Assembly (NCBI GenBank): GCA_023333565.1
Contig: JAJKFH010000801.1
Coordinates: 1,178,001 to 1,242,000 of the forward strand
Direction of reading: 5' to 3'
Source of the DNA: Puffinus mauretanicus
Taxonomy: Eukaryota; Chordata; Aves; Procellariiformes; Procellariidae
DNA length: 64,000 nucleotides
This document shows, piece by piece, positions 45,647 through 58,900 of this stretch (positions are counted from its first letter, which is position 1; each line of letters begins with the position of its first letter). Position numbers and translations under genes: made by a program. The notes under the pieces are model-generated. The model made no database searches. It saw nothing but the letters and a program-made list of their open reading frames with translations, and was not told the origin of the DNA.

Positions 45647-47267
45647 CTTTTTCTTTTCTGTGTTTGTTAATAGCATCTGCTCTAGCATTCCAAGTAGATT
45701 CCATTCTAGGCAGACCTCAAAAGCAAATGCAGATTTCTCCCCAAGCTTGCTATCTTGGACATACAGAGCTACATGAAATGGAAAAGCAGCCGTGGGAAAT
45801 GCCTGGTAACCTCAGCTCTAGTTATACCGCAGTCATTAATTTTAAAGTGTTTGTATGTATGTGTTCCTTATTTTCCATTAAAATGAGCTCCAACCGTCTA
45901 TAAAAGAAAGTAGCTGTGGTATTTTGGTCAGAGGAGAAATGAAACCCATGGAGGCTGAGCATTTACAGATGTTACTGCAATCTCCAAGCTGTAGAACTGA
46001 AGGCACTTGGTGAGCAGAGCCAGCAGCAGGTTTACACAGGATCCCTGTGCCTGCTGCTTTCCTCCCATTCTGGCAGAGGCAGAGGGAGAATAATGTCCAG
46101 CATCTGGGCAGCAGCAGGAGGCTTGTTACTGCCTGTTGTCCCTTCTCAAGGGTATAAGCAGTGGTTTGCAGAGCCCAGTCATGTGGAGTTTGTGTCTGTG
46201 AAGATGAACTCAAGTGTCTTGCAGTGCCTCTTGCTAAGCTGGATTAAAAAAGGTTTGTATTTATCAGGCCAGCCTTTGGCAAAAGAAAAAGTATGAACTG
46301 CTGGCAGTAGCAAAACAGACATTTATGCTTGTGCAGGGTCATAGAAAAGCAATCTGGTGGCAGCTGCTGCTGCTGCTGGCAGGTAGGGTGGTATGGGAGG
46401 TGGCTCTGGGGTGGATGGCCCTTCCCATTTGCTCCCAAGAACTCCCAGTGCCTTAAGAGCAATAGAGGCTGCAAGCACAGCTCAGCTCTTCCTCTCTCTG
46501 TTTCCCCAGCCCTACCTCATGGGAGAAAAACTCAGTTTTGTTTGCACTGCCGGGAAGCCATGAGTCAGTTCTTCCTCCCTATCTAACAGGTGGCTGCTGG
46601 CAACCTTATCTCTCTCTGCCCTGGCGCCTAGAGATGGATCTCTCAGCAACAACCTCAGATGGCTCCTCTCCAGCCGCCTCACAGGGACATGCCCTCTGGC
46701 ATTGCAAAATGCAAGTTTCAGCTGCTGCCTGTCTCCCCTGCTCTCCTCTCAGGACAGGCAGGTCGGGTTATCTCGTATTCCAGAGGAACACAAGGAGCCT
46801 TGAACAGAGAGGAAGGAGGATGTTGGGATCTGCTTGAAATAGTGCTTGACCTCTTGCATAAGAGAGTGATTGTCACAAGATAGGTTTATTGCATACACAG
46901 CTCTGAGATTTGCACAGATTGCTCATGGCATTATGTTTCATGTGACTGTAGAATCCTATCTTTATTTGTTTGTCATTTATTGCAAAATCCCTCCTCATGT
47001 TTCTGGATAATCTATATTAAACATGGTTTGTCTTTGTTTTTGTTTTTCCTATTTCCTTTAGGTGCCAGAAAAGAAAGGTAATATTTAAAAGACCAAACAT
47101 CTATTACATTGTTGATAGGGAAGCTGTAGAAATCAACAACGATGTTGCCATAGAGACATAAATGGTTTATAGTGAACCAAAGATTTCTACTTTTACTAGT
47201 CTTCCTGCTAGGCATACTGAATGTAAGCACTTTATTGATACAGTTCCTCTGTCTGTTCTATATTAGC

Positions 47268-47285
47268 TTTTTTTTTTTTTTTTTT
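47268..47285. repeat. Poly-T tract (18 T)
   Basis: An uninterrupted T18 run in AT-rich intron, with no recognisable retroelement body beside it. Confidence 0.8.
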
Positions 47286-47639
47286 AATTTGGATGTTTGT
47301 AAACCCAGATACAAGAGGAGGCACCTGGAGAAAACACTAAAGGTATTATAGTGCTTCACAATGGTGTCTCTAATAAAGTGGGTGCTGTTGAAGCAGCTTC
47401 TTCGTTCTATTGTGAACTGCAGCACAAACAACACTTGTCAAAACACATACAGTGATTCATTGCAAACAAGAGTAATTAATAAAGACTGACGTAGCCAAGG
47501 TTTAGGATCACAGTAACCCGATCTATTGTACTTGCCTTGTTTATACTCTCTGTGTTTGAGTTCTGTGTGCTTGGAAGAGGCTTCTTCAAGGAGTGGGTAA
47601 TTCTCACTGATTACTGGGCACATTTCTATACCTTCTGTT

Positions 47640-47765
47640 TGAGGTGGCATGGATCTGTGGTAGAGCATTGGAATGACCATTAGGGAAGTCTTGCCGTTCC
47701 TGGGTCTGCCACTGACCTGCTGCATGACCTTCAGCTAGTTGTTTATCCCTGTGGGGCAGGACCTG
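47640..47765 (+). mobile_element. Ancient MIR-like SINE fragment
   Basis: The stretch 'cctgggtctgccactgacctgctgcatgaccttcagctagttgtttatccctgtggg' closely follows the MIR core 'cctgggtctgccactgacttgctgtgtgaccttgggcaagtcact.cacctctctg'. It is preceded by a box-A-like 5' part, 'gtggtagagcattggaatgacc'. It is diverged and non-coding. Confidence 0.65.
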
Positions 47766-50700
47766 CATGGTTGGATACTATAAAGGAATCAAGGCCATGA
47801 CTTCACTTATGGCTTTGCTGTGGTGGTGCAGAATTAAATCATTTCTGCTTTTGGCCTAAAGCTTTGGGCTAAAAAGAATCCATAGAAACATGAGATTATT
47901 AATAATTAGCAGTGTGGTCATTAATTCTGACAGTGGCAACGTTTGTGGGAGCATTGCTAATAACCAAAACAGGCCTGATTGTGCTTGTTTATGGTGGGCT
48001 GAAGGTCTCTCTCATTACAATGTTTCACAGGCAGTGCCAGAAGCTGGTAATCACTATAATGCACATTTTTCTTTTAGCTAAGAAAAGCTAATAAGCATCT
48101 GTAGTTTTGAAAATGTCAGATTGAGCCAAAGTGCATGCAATTAGATAAGGATAATGTAACAGATAATAAGAAGATAGGTAGTGATGGATGAGCAGTTATC
48201 AGACTATTGTGCTTTGGCTGCTAAAGTGCTATGTGTCGTGTAAAAGAAAGTGGTTGTTGGTTGAGGGAAAACATGTCACAAGTTGTCAGAGATGGAAACG
48301 TGAGCTAATGTGGTAAAGTGACAAGGTTAGTCCTGGGAGAGTATAAACATGCATGTCAGGCTCTTGATAGATGGAAGGGTTGTCTGGGTTAAAAGTCATG
48401 TACTTAGGAAGGTGGGAAAGGCGACTGAGAAAAAAAGGAAGGAAATATGGAAAGGAAGATGGGCAGAATGGAGTTATTTGGAGTTGCTGTCTCTAAGGTT
48501 TCTTTTTTTCCTGTTTTCAAGACTCTCTGTCTTGTGTGTGTGATGTCTGGGCTATTCTGGCTGCTTCAGTGTGTTAAAACCTTTCTGAGACAACTTTTTT
48601 GCCCAAAAGGAGATACAGCGTGATGCACTGATTAAGAGGCTGGATGTGAATTTTCAAGCAGTGTCCTAAGTTTAATTTGCCACTGGGGGAAAGAATGAGG
48701 CAGACTCCAAAAGCAAGAGAAAACAGCAAGAGGATGAAAACCAGACAAGGGACAATGAAGGGAAAGAAGAAAGAGGAAAGCTGTGATGCACAGAACTGGA
48801 TGCCAGCTCTGATACTGGAAGCCAAGGAATTTTGCTTCTAAAATATTTCTTGCTATAGGGCAAAATATTTCTTGTGGCTCAGACAGAATATTCCACATTT
48901 GCCCTTTCCTCCTACTTAGCCTAATCCAGGAACTAGTTCTGGGCAGGAGGGCAGGTTCTCCCTAATCTGGGAGTAGAGAATTTTTTGTCTCATGTTTTTT
49001 CCTGCAATGTTTTTCCCACCCTTATCCCACCTCTGTTGAAGTGTTTTGATGAAACCAGAGTGGAGAGGTTGGAAGTAATTTCTCCCATATTTTGGTTCTA
49101 TGATAACTTTTACCACTGTTTTTTCTCTTAGAATTCACTTAGATTATTTCATATCTTTATAAAATACCTGGCAGAAAAGCTCGTTGTGTATAGTTCTCAT
49201 TCTGTGCTCTTCTGTAATGTCTTTAGGAAGATATTCTATAAATACTTAATTAGTGACCAATTATGTAGTGTTACAGCTGCAATCTCAGAAAAAAAAATTA
49301 TTATCCTTATGAAATGTTTGCATTGTGGATAACAAATTCAAGGGATATTTTGGCACTTACAAAACATTGTCCTTTTCCATTTCAATTTGCACCAGAATAT
49401 ATCCCTTTTTGGTGTAACTTCAGCCTAGATTAACAGTATTTGTATTACAGGGTTGTATGGAAGCATGTGTTTGATACATGTGTTTGGAGGGGTCTCAAGG
49501 AGAATCTCCTTATATCCTCAGGCCTTCACTTACAGATGGGAGCGGAGAGTTTCCCACCCTATCACCATCCAGCACAGTCCACATTCCTACGTTGCGTGAC
49601 ATGATTGCAGTTATGTGGCTTTTCAGGCTGAGTCTTCATCTTTCCTGACCCTTCACCCAGCTGAGCGTGGCTGCTCATCTAGGAGATCTGTAACTGAAAA
49701 GCACATTTTCTGTACTCCTTTCTTCTTGCATTCATTCTGGGAGGCTCTTATCCAGGTCTATCAATGTGGGTTTGCAAGAATGGAGTTCATGGCATGGGCT
49801 TGGATCAGGTTTCTGGTAAGAAAGTTTTCAGAAAGCATCACTGAAACATTTAAGCTGTGAACATTTAAGCTCAGGGTATGTTGAAATTCTCTTCCTATAA
49901 ATGTTCATGGAAGGTCACTTAGCACATTCCCAGGATGCAACTTCAGAGCATGTGTAAACATGGCCAAAAGGATTACTTTTGTGGTTGTTTTTTTTTGTTT
50001 TGTTTTTACAGTTCAGTCAATAGCAAATTGTATGCTCCTCAATAAGCTGTTCTTCCCCAGGCATTGGGCAAGCTTCGTATTAGAGGAGAGGGAGAAAAGA
50101 GGAAATCAGCTCTCTTCTCTCATGTTGGGCCATGAGGGAATATTGTCTTTCTCTCACAGATACAAGGATGCTCATAGCAACTGCACAGCTCTGTAGTGGC
50201 TCTCTCCTCTTTGGACGAGCTAGAAAGAAGTGCCTCATGGCACTAGAGAGAGAAGGGGAAGGTTAAGACCAAGGTAAAAGCCAGTTTAATCCCACTCTGT
50301 AGGTCTGCATGTGAAATCCCTCAAATTACAAGCATGTTCCTTCACTGTTTCCTCCTGTCTGTGCTAAGCTGAAGCTCTTCTGCAAGTGGGCTTTTGGCAG
50401 ATAGCACAACGCTATTGGGCTGGAAAGATACGTGAGAATGCCATAGTCAGCTTTTTAACTGTGCAATTTAGTATAAAATGTAGGGAGTAGCAGTGTGAAT
50501 CAGAGGATTGAATTTGCTCTAAAAGTTCCACAAAAGGCTCCTCTTTTGCTAAAGACAGATTGTGCCAGTCCAACCTGAAAAACCGTATTTTAATTTGAAA
50601 GCACCATTCTGCATTCTTTTCACTTGATCTCGATTGGTCACGAGCCATAAAATTTCTCTGTGGTCCACTGGAGTTCAATAGATGAGAATTTCCTAACTTC

Positions 50701-51041
50701 ATAAAATTATTAAAAGCACTCCAAATGTATATTATTAGCAAGGCTTCTGTAAGACAACTCAATCCGCAGGCTTCAGGTGCCTTTATGACAGGTTTGGTGA
50801 GCATTGTTTGAATGGCAGATTGCTGAGATAGATATTAATTGAGGGGAAGACTAATAAAATGCAAGGCTTTATGCTTAAAGTAACTTAAAGAACAAATGAT
50901 AGCGCATGTGTGTGCCAGAGGTTTTTCCGGTTTGCCATAATGCTGTGTAGATGAATTGTACAAGGATCAATGCCTTTGGCAGTGATAAGTGAGATCTGTG
51001 TGGCTGATTTTGGCAGTAGCCCACTCCTGTGTTTTCTTTAA
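47766..51041. other. AT-rich intron 1, nothing recognised
   Basis: No exon or named repeat is recognised. A 130-codon minus-strand frame at 50412-50804 has no recognisable motif. Confidence 0.5.
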
Positions 51042-51062
51042 CCCAGTGCCTTGGACAGCGCT
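51042..51062 (+). promoter_or_regulatory. RE1/NRSE-like site (right half perfect)
   Basis: CCCAGTGCCTTGGACAGCGCT matches 14 of 21 positions of the REST element TTCAGCACCACGGACAGCGCC. The right-half core GGACAGCGC is exact and the left half is weak. REST represses neuronal genes outside neurons, so a site within DPP6 intron 1 would be sensible. The partial match makes this tentative. Confidence 0.35.
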
Positions 51063-54000
51063 GGAAAGCAGAAAGAAGTAGATTGGTTTTATGTGTACTG
51101 CCTCATGTATCTCATCTAGAAAACTCATCTCCTCCAGCATGCTGTATCATAAACCAAAAACCGAATCCACTTTCATCAAATGTTTGTGAGTGATGAACCA
51201 TTTCAGTACTGTTCTGTTCAAGGCATTTCTACAAACAGAAGAAGAATGATTGATTGACTCATTGCGAAATACATGTTGGGCATTAGGGACTGCCTTTCCT
51301 CTCTCCCTCTCCCCCTTTCATACAAGCTGGCTGTGATTTTCCAAACAGACAAGACAATGTGACTATTTCTATTTTATTTTTCTGTTCCATTTGTTTTCAT
51401 GAATGCCAGGCAGATGCTTGTTAAGAGGGGAATGGGCAAACAGATTTCTGGAAACTGAGCCTCTTAACATCAGTTTGGATACCCAAAATTTCTAAGATTG
51501 GGTGAAGAAATCTGGTGGCTGCTTTTAGTCAAATGGGTTACTTGAGAGTTTTTCTGTTGACGTTGCTAAACTTTCTGATGAAAACTTAGAATAAACATGT
51601 CATAGGTAGTACTTACTGCTCTTTTCTTCCCTTGGAGCTCAGAGCACTCCAGCAAGGTACAGCACCAAAATCTGTTCTTTACTTCACAGTGATGTAATCT
51701 TCAGAGTTCCTAAATGTAAATTCGTGTGCCTCCTAAGAGGCTAAGAGGCTTTTCATACTTAATCGGTCTTCTTAATCAAAGCAGGAGATTAGGATTTTCT
51801 ATGACTTGGTCTCTCCCCTTTGCTGGTAATGGTGGAAATGGAGAATCTGTCCATCCTCAGGATATCTATCTAGGGGAAAGTTTCATTGTCAGACCCAGGC
51901 ATTCCCAGCATTTTTCTTGGTCGGCTTCAATAATCACTGCTTCTTATTTATTCAGGTCAATGGCCCCCTCTCTGGGGGACAGTAAAGTTTTTTAGATGAA
52001 GGATATTGTTGGAATATGAATAGATGGCTGTAACCTGGCCATAAATTGGTTTAGGCTGGAAATGATAAGATTTCTAAGATCTTGAGCATTGAAGTATTGG
52101 AAGAGCCTTCCAGTAAGAGCGGGCAAAGATAAAAGTCATATCTGGCTTTAAGATGGATCTCAGTAACTCTACTTTTATGGGATTATATACCTGCCCTTGG
52201 AAGCAGAGAAACCACAAGGTCCCCTTTTACTAAATCCACTGAAATTTTGCATGCAGCCAGTGAAGAGGTCTCTGCCTCCAGCTAGGTAACAGGAACTTCA
52301 GTTTTAATTACGCAGGCTAAACATCTTTTAGAAGAATCTCCTGAAGGAGTACAGGTTATCACATTCAGTGTTTGTAAAAAAAAAAAATAGTAGTAAAATG
52401 GGTTATACAAGGCTGAATCCATCCTTTGCACATATTTTTAAGGTTATTCAGTCAGGTCTATTCAGGAGTCCCTGGACTGCTGCATTTTAAACAAATTGTG
52501 TCAGGTACACCAGGTATATGATATATCTGTAAGGTTTTCTAGCTACCTCCCCTGTAGGCCAAACACTTTTCCATTTCAAGAGGCAAGATGTTAAGAGGTC
52601 TGTAACTATAAGGGCAGCAGCATCTACTTGCCTTTTAGTTGCAGATGGTCTGAACGGGCAAATCTAATTCAGAGTAGTTCTTTTTCCTTTATTGTTGTAG
52701 AATTGTATGTTCTTGTTTTGCCAAAGTGCTTTGCTCTAGCTTTTCTACATAGAGTCCCAGAGTCCTTTACAGACTGTACCTTTGCCTGTCTCAGTAACAA
52801 AGACAGAATGCAAAGGAAAGCCTATGGCTGAGAAGCCTTTGGAAGAATATCAGTCAGTTAGTTTTGTGTTATAGGACCCCTATAGTGTAATCTGAATGCA
52901 AATTATCTCCAGATTATGTGAATTGCAGATTTGGGTATCTAAAGAGAATTTAGTAGCTCAATACATCCAAATGGTTGAGAAAACTAGCTCAGAGTTTGAA
53001 CAACCTTACTGGATATTTCCCTTTTTTAATCTAAGTGATCCCCAGGCCACAAGAGCAGTGCTGTTTGTGTGACAGAATTGCTCAGCTGGAAGCACCCAAG
53101 ACCATCAAGGTCTCTCTGTGAACAGAAATAGGCAGAACAAGAGTTCCCTTCATATAGGAACACACCAGGTGCCCTTCAATGGCTCATTGCCTTATGTGGG
53201 TTCAGAGTGGGTTTAACATGCATTGGAAGGTTTGAGTCCATTATAAAACACCAATAAAACACTCTGCCCGCTTGCTACATGATGCTTCAGCAGCTGTGGC
53301 ATTCATCTAGTCTGGGTTTGATCTTCAGCCTTTTCAAAACCGCATCTCCCAGGGTGAGCTCTTGGCTGTTGCTGCAGACTCGGAAGGGCTCTCCTCTCTC
53401 TTGTCCTTTCTGAACACAGGCAAGATGGGTGAGTTGGAAAAGAAACTGAGGGAAAGCGAGCATGGCTGTGTGGTGGTGGGAAGAGCTCTGAGATGTGGGG
53501 CTCTGGTCCTCAGCAGCTGGTGGGTGTAAAAAATGCCCAAGAAGGGGTACCACACATGCAGGCAATTCCTGTTAGCTTCTTTCTCTCAGCACCCCATATG
53601 CTGATTTTTCAAGCTCACAGTGGGCTCAAACTGTTGACAACGTAGGAATGGCGGTGCCTGACTAGCAAGCAGCTGTGTCCTTTATTGCGTCTGGCCCTGA
53701 GCACTTTTGAAAATTTGACCTACGGCACAGACTTGTTTAAAACTAATGCAGCCACTTCTTCAAATAAAGCGATGAGAGACATATGTGTGAAGATATTTAA
53801 TGTAGCAAGACTACTCTAAGGCAGCAGATTTCTTACCAATTATTCCAACACTGGCAGAGGAGAAGGCCCTGCTCCCTTTTTGGACCCTGCAGGAGGAGAA
53901 CAGCAGAAGTGGTGCTTTCTGAAATGGGTGCTGAGGGAGAGGTGGTGATGCTGTATCAGTGCGGTTAGAGGCGGGGGTGCAGATGACAGCTTCTCACAAG

Positions 54001-54189
54001 TGTGACAAAATGGTTTGGGTACATAGGGCAGCGGGTTTGTTGATGTGATGGGAATTGCCAAAGTAATCTCCAGTTGTCTCATCCCAGCAGCAGAGGGAAA
54101 GCATGCTGCACGTGAGCAGTAAGTCAGCAAACACCATGGCTGTAGCACGTGACTGAGAGTTAGAGAGTTGGCTTCTGTTCCTGTATGCC
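51063..54189. other. AT-rich intron 1, nothing recognised
   Basis: No exon, RNA gene or named repeat is supported. At about 53695 the phrase 'tgagcacttttgaaaatttgacct' hints at another old-repeat remnant too short to name. Confidence 0.5.
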
Positions 54190-54245
54190 ATTTAATTTTT
54201 CAGGAGCTTTTAAATCCGTGTGTGGCATTGGGCAGATTTTCCAGA
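54190..54245 (+). mobile_element. Possible MIR-core remnant
   Basis: 'ccgtgtgtggcattgggcagat' resembles the MIR core 'gctgtgtgaccttgggcaagt', and upstream 'ggcttctgttcctgtatgcc' (from about 54170) resembles its 5' flank. The distance between the two parts is abnormal, implying an insertion or a chance match. Confidence 0.3.
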
Positions 54246-55837
54246 AGATTTTTGTTATGCAATAAAAGCCATCTGATACTGTTTCTACACTGCTGTTAAG
54301 ATGAAGCGTTCTTATTATATCCTATAATCTTACTCGTGCTTTCTATTCTTGATGGTTTTTCTAAGCCCTGGGCTAAAAGGCATTGCAATAGAAAAGATTC
54401 ACCCAACAAAACATCCAAACTGTGAAGCACTAAAACTCCAGCCTTTTTTTCTACTTCTCAAGACAGTAAAGATCAAGCGGTACAGCTTATACTGCGTGAA
54501 AGTACTAATATATGTTGAACACTCAGGATTTTCATGGTTATTTGAACTGAAATTTCACATGCCATCAAACATGCGGTTGATCTAAATCAGTGCCTCCCTA
54601 GGGCCACGTCTGCCCAAGGGATGAGCTTCCCTCACACCAAGGCTGTATGCGCATGGCCCAATGTGGTATTCTTGTGGAAGAACTGAGGGTACCACAAGCA
54701 CTGTGTTGTGCTGATGCAGTGCCAGCTTTCAGCTGCTGCTCATTCATATTAGTCAGAACTAATTTATCCACTGATTACTCAACGGCTGTAAACTTTCAGT
54801 CACTGATGGAGATTGTTCAGGGCTCCTTTAGATATCTCTGCATGGTATTACAATATACATCAGAGAAATCATCACCACGTCAGGCACTCAAAAAATATAA
54901 GCAGTGCTGGACTTAAAGTTGCCAGTGAATCCCTTCATTCAACTCTTTCTTGTATTCATTACTCTAGTTTCGTCGTGTGCCTTATGTTAGTCTTTAATTA
55001 AATGATTGCATGTCATTGTGAGGTTTTTTGCACAGGACCCCGCTTCCCGTGCTTACAGTGATTTTATGAAAAGCTCTTCAATATTTCATTTTCCCCCTGT
55101 TGTTTAATGTGTGGCTGTAGGCCTTAATCTGTGCTCTCTTCAGATGCTGTTTAATTTTCTCATGGGCTCTTCTCTAGCATTTACTGGCCACAGTATTTGA
55201 ATGCGTCTCAAATGCTAGTGAATTTGTTTTCACAGGACAGCTGCTGAGCATGAAGAGGGGTTTATTCCCATTCCATAGATAGTGAATTGAGGAAAAATTG
55301 TTAATGCATCAAGAATACCTTAATGTATGTATGGGACTATTTTTATGGGAATCCAAAGCACAAGTCTGTGACCTCAGTGACAATGCTGACCCTCAGCATT
55401 TGTACAAGTAGTATCAGAAGTCCCAGAGGTGAACGTTTGTGAAGTAAGTAATACTGTAATGCTCACTTAGCAGAATGCAGCTTAAAAACATTTAACATTT
55501 AACATATCCAGCATCACAGAATCTGGTTGTATGAGAGACAGGGAAATAATTTGTGTCTTCAGGGTGTCAGTCCACTTGCTTAGTCATGAAACTGTCCTTC
55601 CTCCCTCTTTCCAGCTCAGTGCTTCATTTACTGCGTGCTGTTTCTTTTCAGCCATGCATGTCACCATGGGCCCTACAGACAGCTTGCTTTGACTTTCTAA
55701 TGCCCTTTTGACGCAATGGCATTTGTAGTGAAAGTCCCTCTGTGCTTGAAGATAAGAAGGCTAAGTTAAGGTTACATTAGACTGTATCAGTTCTATATAG
55801 ACCCCCGATATTGTGCCATACTTAGTTTTAAAGCAAG
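54246..55837. other. AT-rich intron 1, nothing recognised
   Basis: No recognisable exon or repeat. Short frames at 54.35-55.0 kb lack features. Confidence 0.5.
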
Positions 55838-55935
55838 ACTTGTGGGGATAAGTAATATCTTTTATTAGAGTAACTGATCCTGTGGGTAGACAAACTTTCA
55901 AGTGTGTGAGCCCTTCAGATTTGAAGCCTTTCCTC
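55838..55935. repeat. Probable ancient amniote repeat ('ACAAGCTTTCGAGC...CTTCTTCAGGT' class)
   Basis: 'cttgtggggataagtaatatcttttattagagtaactgatc' followed by 'tagacaaactttcaagtgtgtgagcccttcagatttgaag' follows an old reptile/bird repeat. That repeat has the order 'ttttattggaccaact...gagacaagctttcgagcttacacagagctcttcttcaggt'. It is decayed; the family is not named here. Confidence 0.45.
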
Positions 55936-58900
55936 TTATGTCAGTTAACTTAATGCCACTTCCTCCTAAATCTTAAAAAAGAAAGCAGGAAAACAAGAGG
56001 TGGCATTACATGACAGCAAATGGAGCCTCCAGTGATTCATCAGTGGGTTAGAAGTAGGAGAGTGTGACCACAGACCGTTGAGTTAACAGAGTAACTGGGA
56101 ATAGTTTTGTTCTCATCCTCTCTAAGAATCAGCTTAATTGCAAGGAAATAGGTCCATCTTTTCTTGGTAGTCTCATAGCTATCAGGACACTGGAAATACA
56201 TAGTGATTTGGGAATGTTGAATTCTTTTCCGATAGCAAAGGGCATATTTTGGTAATTCCTACCTGCCTCTTTAGGAAATTAGATCAAGTGTCTCTGACAC
56301 ATTTCCACTATCTCTTCCCCTTTTGTGTGCATCTGTCTGTCTTTTGTATCATGCTTTAACAATAAATTATTTTTGGTAAGACTTATTTACCTTTCTGTTG
56401 GTATTCATACAGTGCCTGGCACAGAGAAGATGTGGTTTGTGCTGGGGTACTTAGCTAAACTTAGCTGAGCTGTTTTCCAAATGAACTGCAATTTTTTTTC
56501 CAAACTGTGTAATTTCAGTTTTCATGAAACTGGCAAGGTTGTCCTGACTTTATGGCCAGTTTCGGCAATAAAAAATTAATTTAGGCTAAATTAAAAAAGG
56601 AGAAGGGAGTTGTAGGAATCTGTGCGGATGGGTGAAATCATCTTTCAGAAAGTTTCCTAGTCACTAAGACACAGGATTTTATGGGTCTGCCTTATAGAAG
56701 CCATACCACTTTGTAGAGATAATTAAACATTCCCAGGAGCAAAGCTTTAAACCCAGGTATCCGATTTCCCAAGAGAGTGTGTTAGACCCCGTGGTAGAAA
56801 ATTGTTACTGTTCTCTGACCTACGTAATAATTTAAGTATTCTGTGCTTTAAGTGGATCAGCTCGCATAGAAAAGAATGACAGTATCCTCTCCCAGCATAT
56901 TTCCAAAATCTTTAGCCTGGGATATACAAGGATGGAATTCCAGGAGGTCCAGCAGTAGAACAAAAACAACTAAGCTGAAAGAAGCAGTGTCCACAAAAAC
57001 ATAAAGTACAACTATTTTTTCATGATCCTTCTTGTTCTCATGCATGTTCTTCTGGAATTTTATATTATTCAGTTGTTACTGCACACAGTTTATTTCTACT
57101 GAAACAGTTCAAGAGACATTTATCTTTTGTATCTTCAGTGTTTTTATTCCTGAGAAAGACTAATTGAAATCTGTCTCCCATTGATCTTCCTGCTCTGTGG
57201 GATATCATGTCTGAGTTAAGTTTAGGCAGAACTTCAGAGCTGATGTAACATACCTAGAGGATTTTCCTACTTTTAATAAAACAGAGCATTCTCAGGGTTT
57301 TTTAACAGTTCCTGGAGGAGTCAATAGGAAGAAATGTTCATCATTGCTTAATGGAAAACAGTAGTCCTCCTGCTAAGAGAGAAATGCAGTACCACAGGAT
57401 TTTTTTTTTTTATTGCTTTATATGACAAAAGATCTGCTTCCAAATTCTCTGAGGCTGGAGAAACTTCATGTACCTGGAATATAGAAATTTTCCCGTGTCT
57501 TGAGTGGCTCAAAGGACTAAATTTGAGGAGGAAAATTAAAAGAAACAAATGCAGGTTTATGAATGAACGCAGAAGAAATTATTCCTGTGTGTGCTCTGAG
57601 GACATAAATGTCTTTTGGGAAGAAAGTTTGCATAGAGTTGGCCACAAAGAGGAGAACAAGTTTAAAGTCTGGTCTGTTTGGAAGAAAGCTTCTTGAGGGT
57701 GAGATTCCTGAGGCTGTTGAGAAGTCTTTCTGGAAAGAAAGTTCAGTTTCACTTTGCGACCTGTAAATATTTAGTAGTTTGCTTTCAGGAACAATAAGTT
57801 ATGGATTTAAGATCAAACAGAGCAGTGTTTGGTGCTATGTCCTATGCTAAAAGGAGTAGTTCTGATCTACCTTGTAGATCTAGTCACTGTTTTCCATAAT
57901 TACATTCAGTATATCCCATTCTCAGGTCACAAGATTTTGCTGCATTATAACTGTGGTTTTGGGTGCAGATACCTAACCAGTAAAGAACTTGTATCTCTGA
58001 GAGCACCAGACAATATTCAATATTCCCCAATCACCCTGAAGTCGGAAAGAACAGGAATTTGCTGCATTGCTGGAAAAGTGCTGGCTTATTTAATGTAGAC
58101 AATGGCAGCTTGCATGCCTGATGTATGCAATGAGCTTGCACCTACCTGGTGAAGAAGAAATCACAGAGTTTAGGCACATGAGCTGTTAAATGGCAGCTCT
58201 CAGGCAGTAAGTGCCCTGTAAAGGCTAAACTAATCCAAATTACCTTGCATTTGCCATGGGCTAAGAGTATGCATAGAGAAAGTTACTGCAAATCAGCTGC
58301 CAAGTGATAGTTATATTGCTTGCTGTAGCTTGCCTGTTTGCAACTGAGCCCCAAGGAGCAATCTACCCTTTGGAGACAGCCTGTTTGTGCCTTGCCCAGT
58401 GGAGTCTTGATCTGTGAGTGGCACTATGACAATATAATGATGGACTCATCAGTGTGAGTGAGAGCTATCTGCTGTGCTGCTTCAAATCTCAGACTAAACT
58501 TGTGATCTTCGCTTGAATTTTTAGTGCATAAAACATCAGTATCCTTGTCCCTATCCTATCCATCTCATTCCATGTTTCCTAACTATTGATGAAGTGTTGC
58601 TTGAATATGCCACTGATTTGGGAGCTGTATTTCTCATTTTCCCTGAGACTGGTAGGAGTGTCTCATCTCCTCTGCGGATAACCAGCTCATACTCTTTCTA
58701 CACCTTCCCAGAACAAATGTCTATATATCCCTGTGCTGATTATATCTGCAAGATTTCTCCTTCACCCAGAACTCATAAGGATGATTTACTGGCGTGGCAA
58801 TTCATAGTGCCAATCTAGACTGGACTGTAATAAGTTAAGAAATGATGCACTTAAATACAGATATGTTTGTCTACTAGAAGGTTAAATTCATTGCAATCAT

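Larger units (their letters stand above)
44451..47639. other. AT-rich intron 1 with simple runs
   Basis: No exon is recognised. It holds a G-rich/T-rich pair at 45598-45646 and poly-T at 47268-47285. Several 70-110 codon frames at 45.6-46.9 kb occur on both strands without recognisable content. Confidence 0.5.

Noticed and set aside
50412..50804. 130-codon minus-strand frame in intron 1
   Set aside because: No recognisable motif, no splice-site logic and no promoter. Left as chance, although conservation could be checked.
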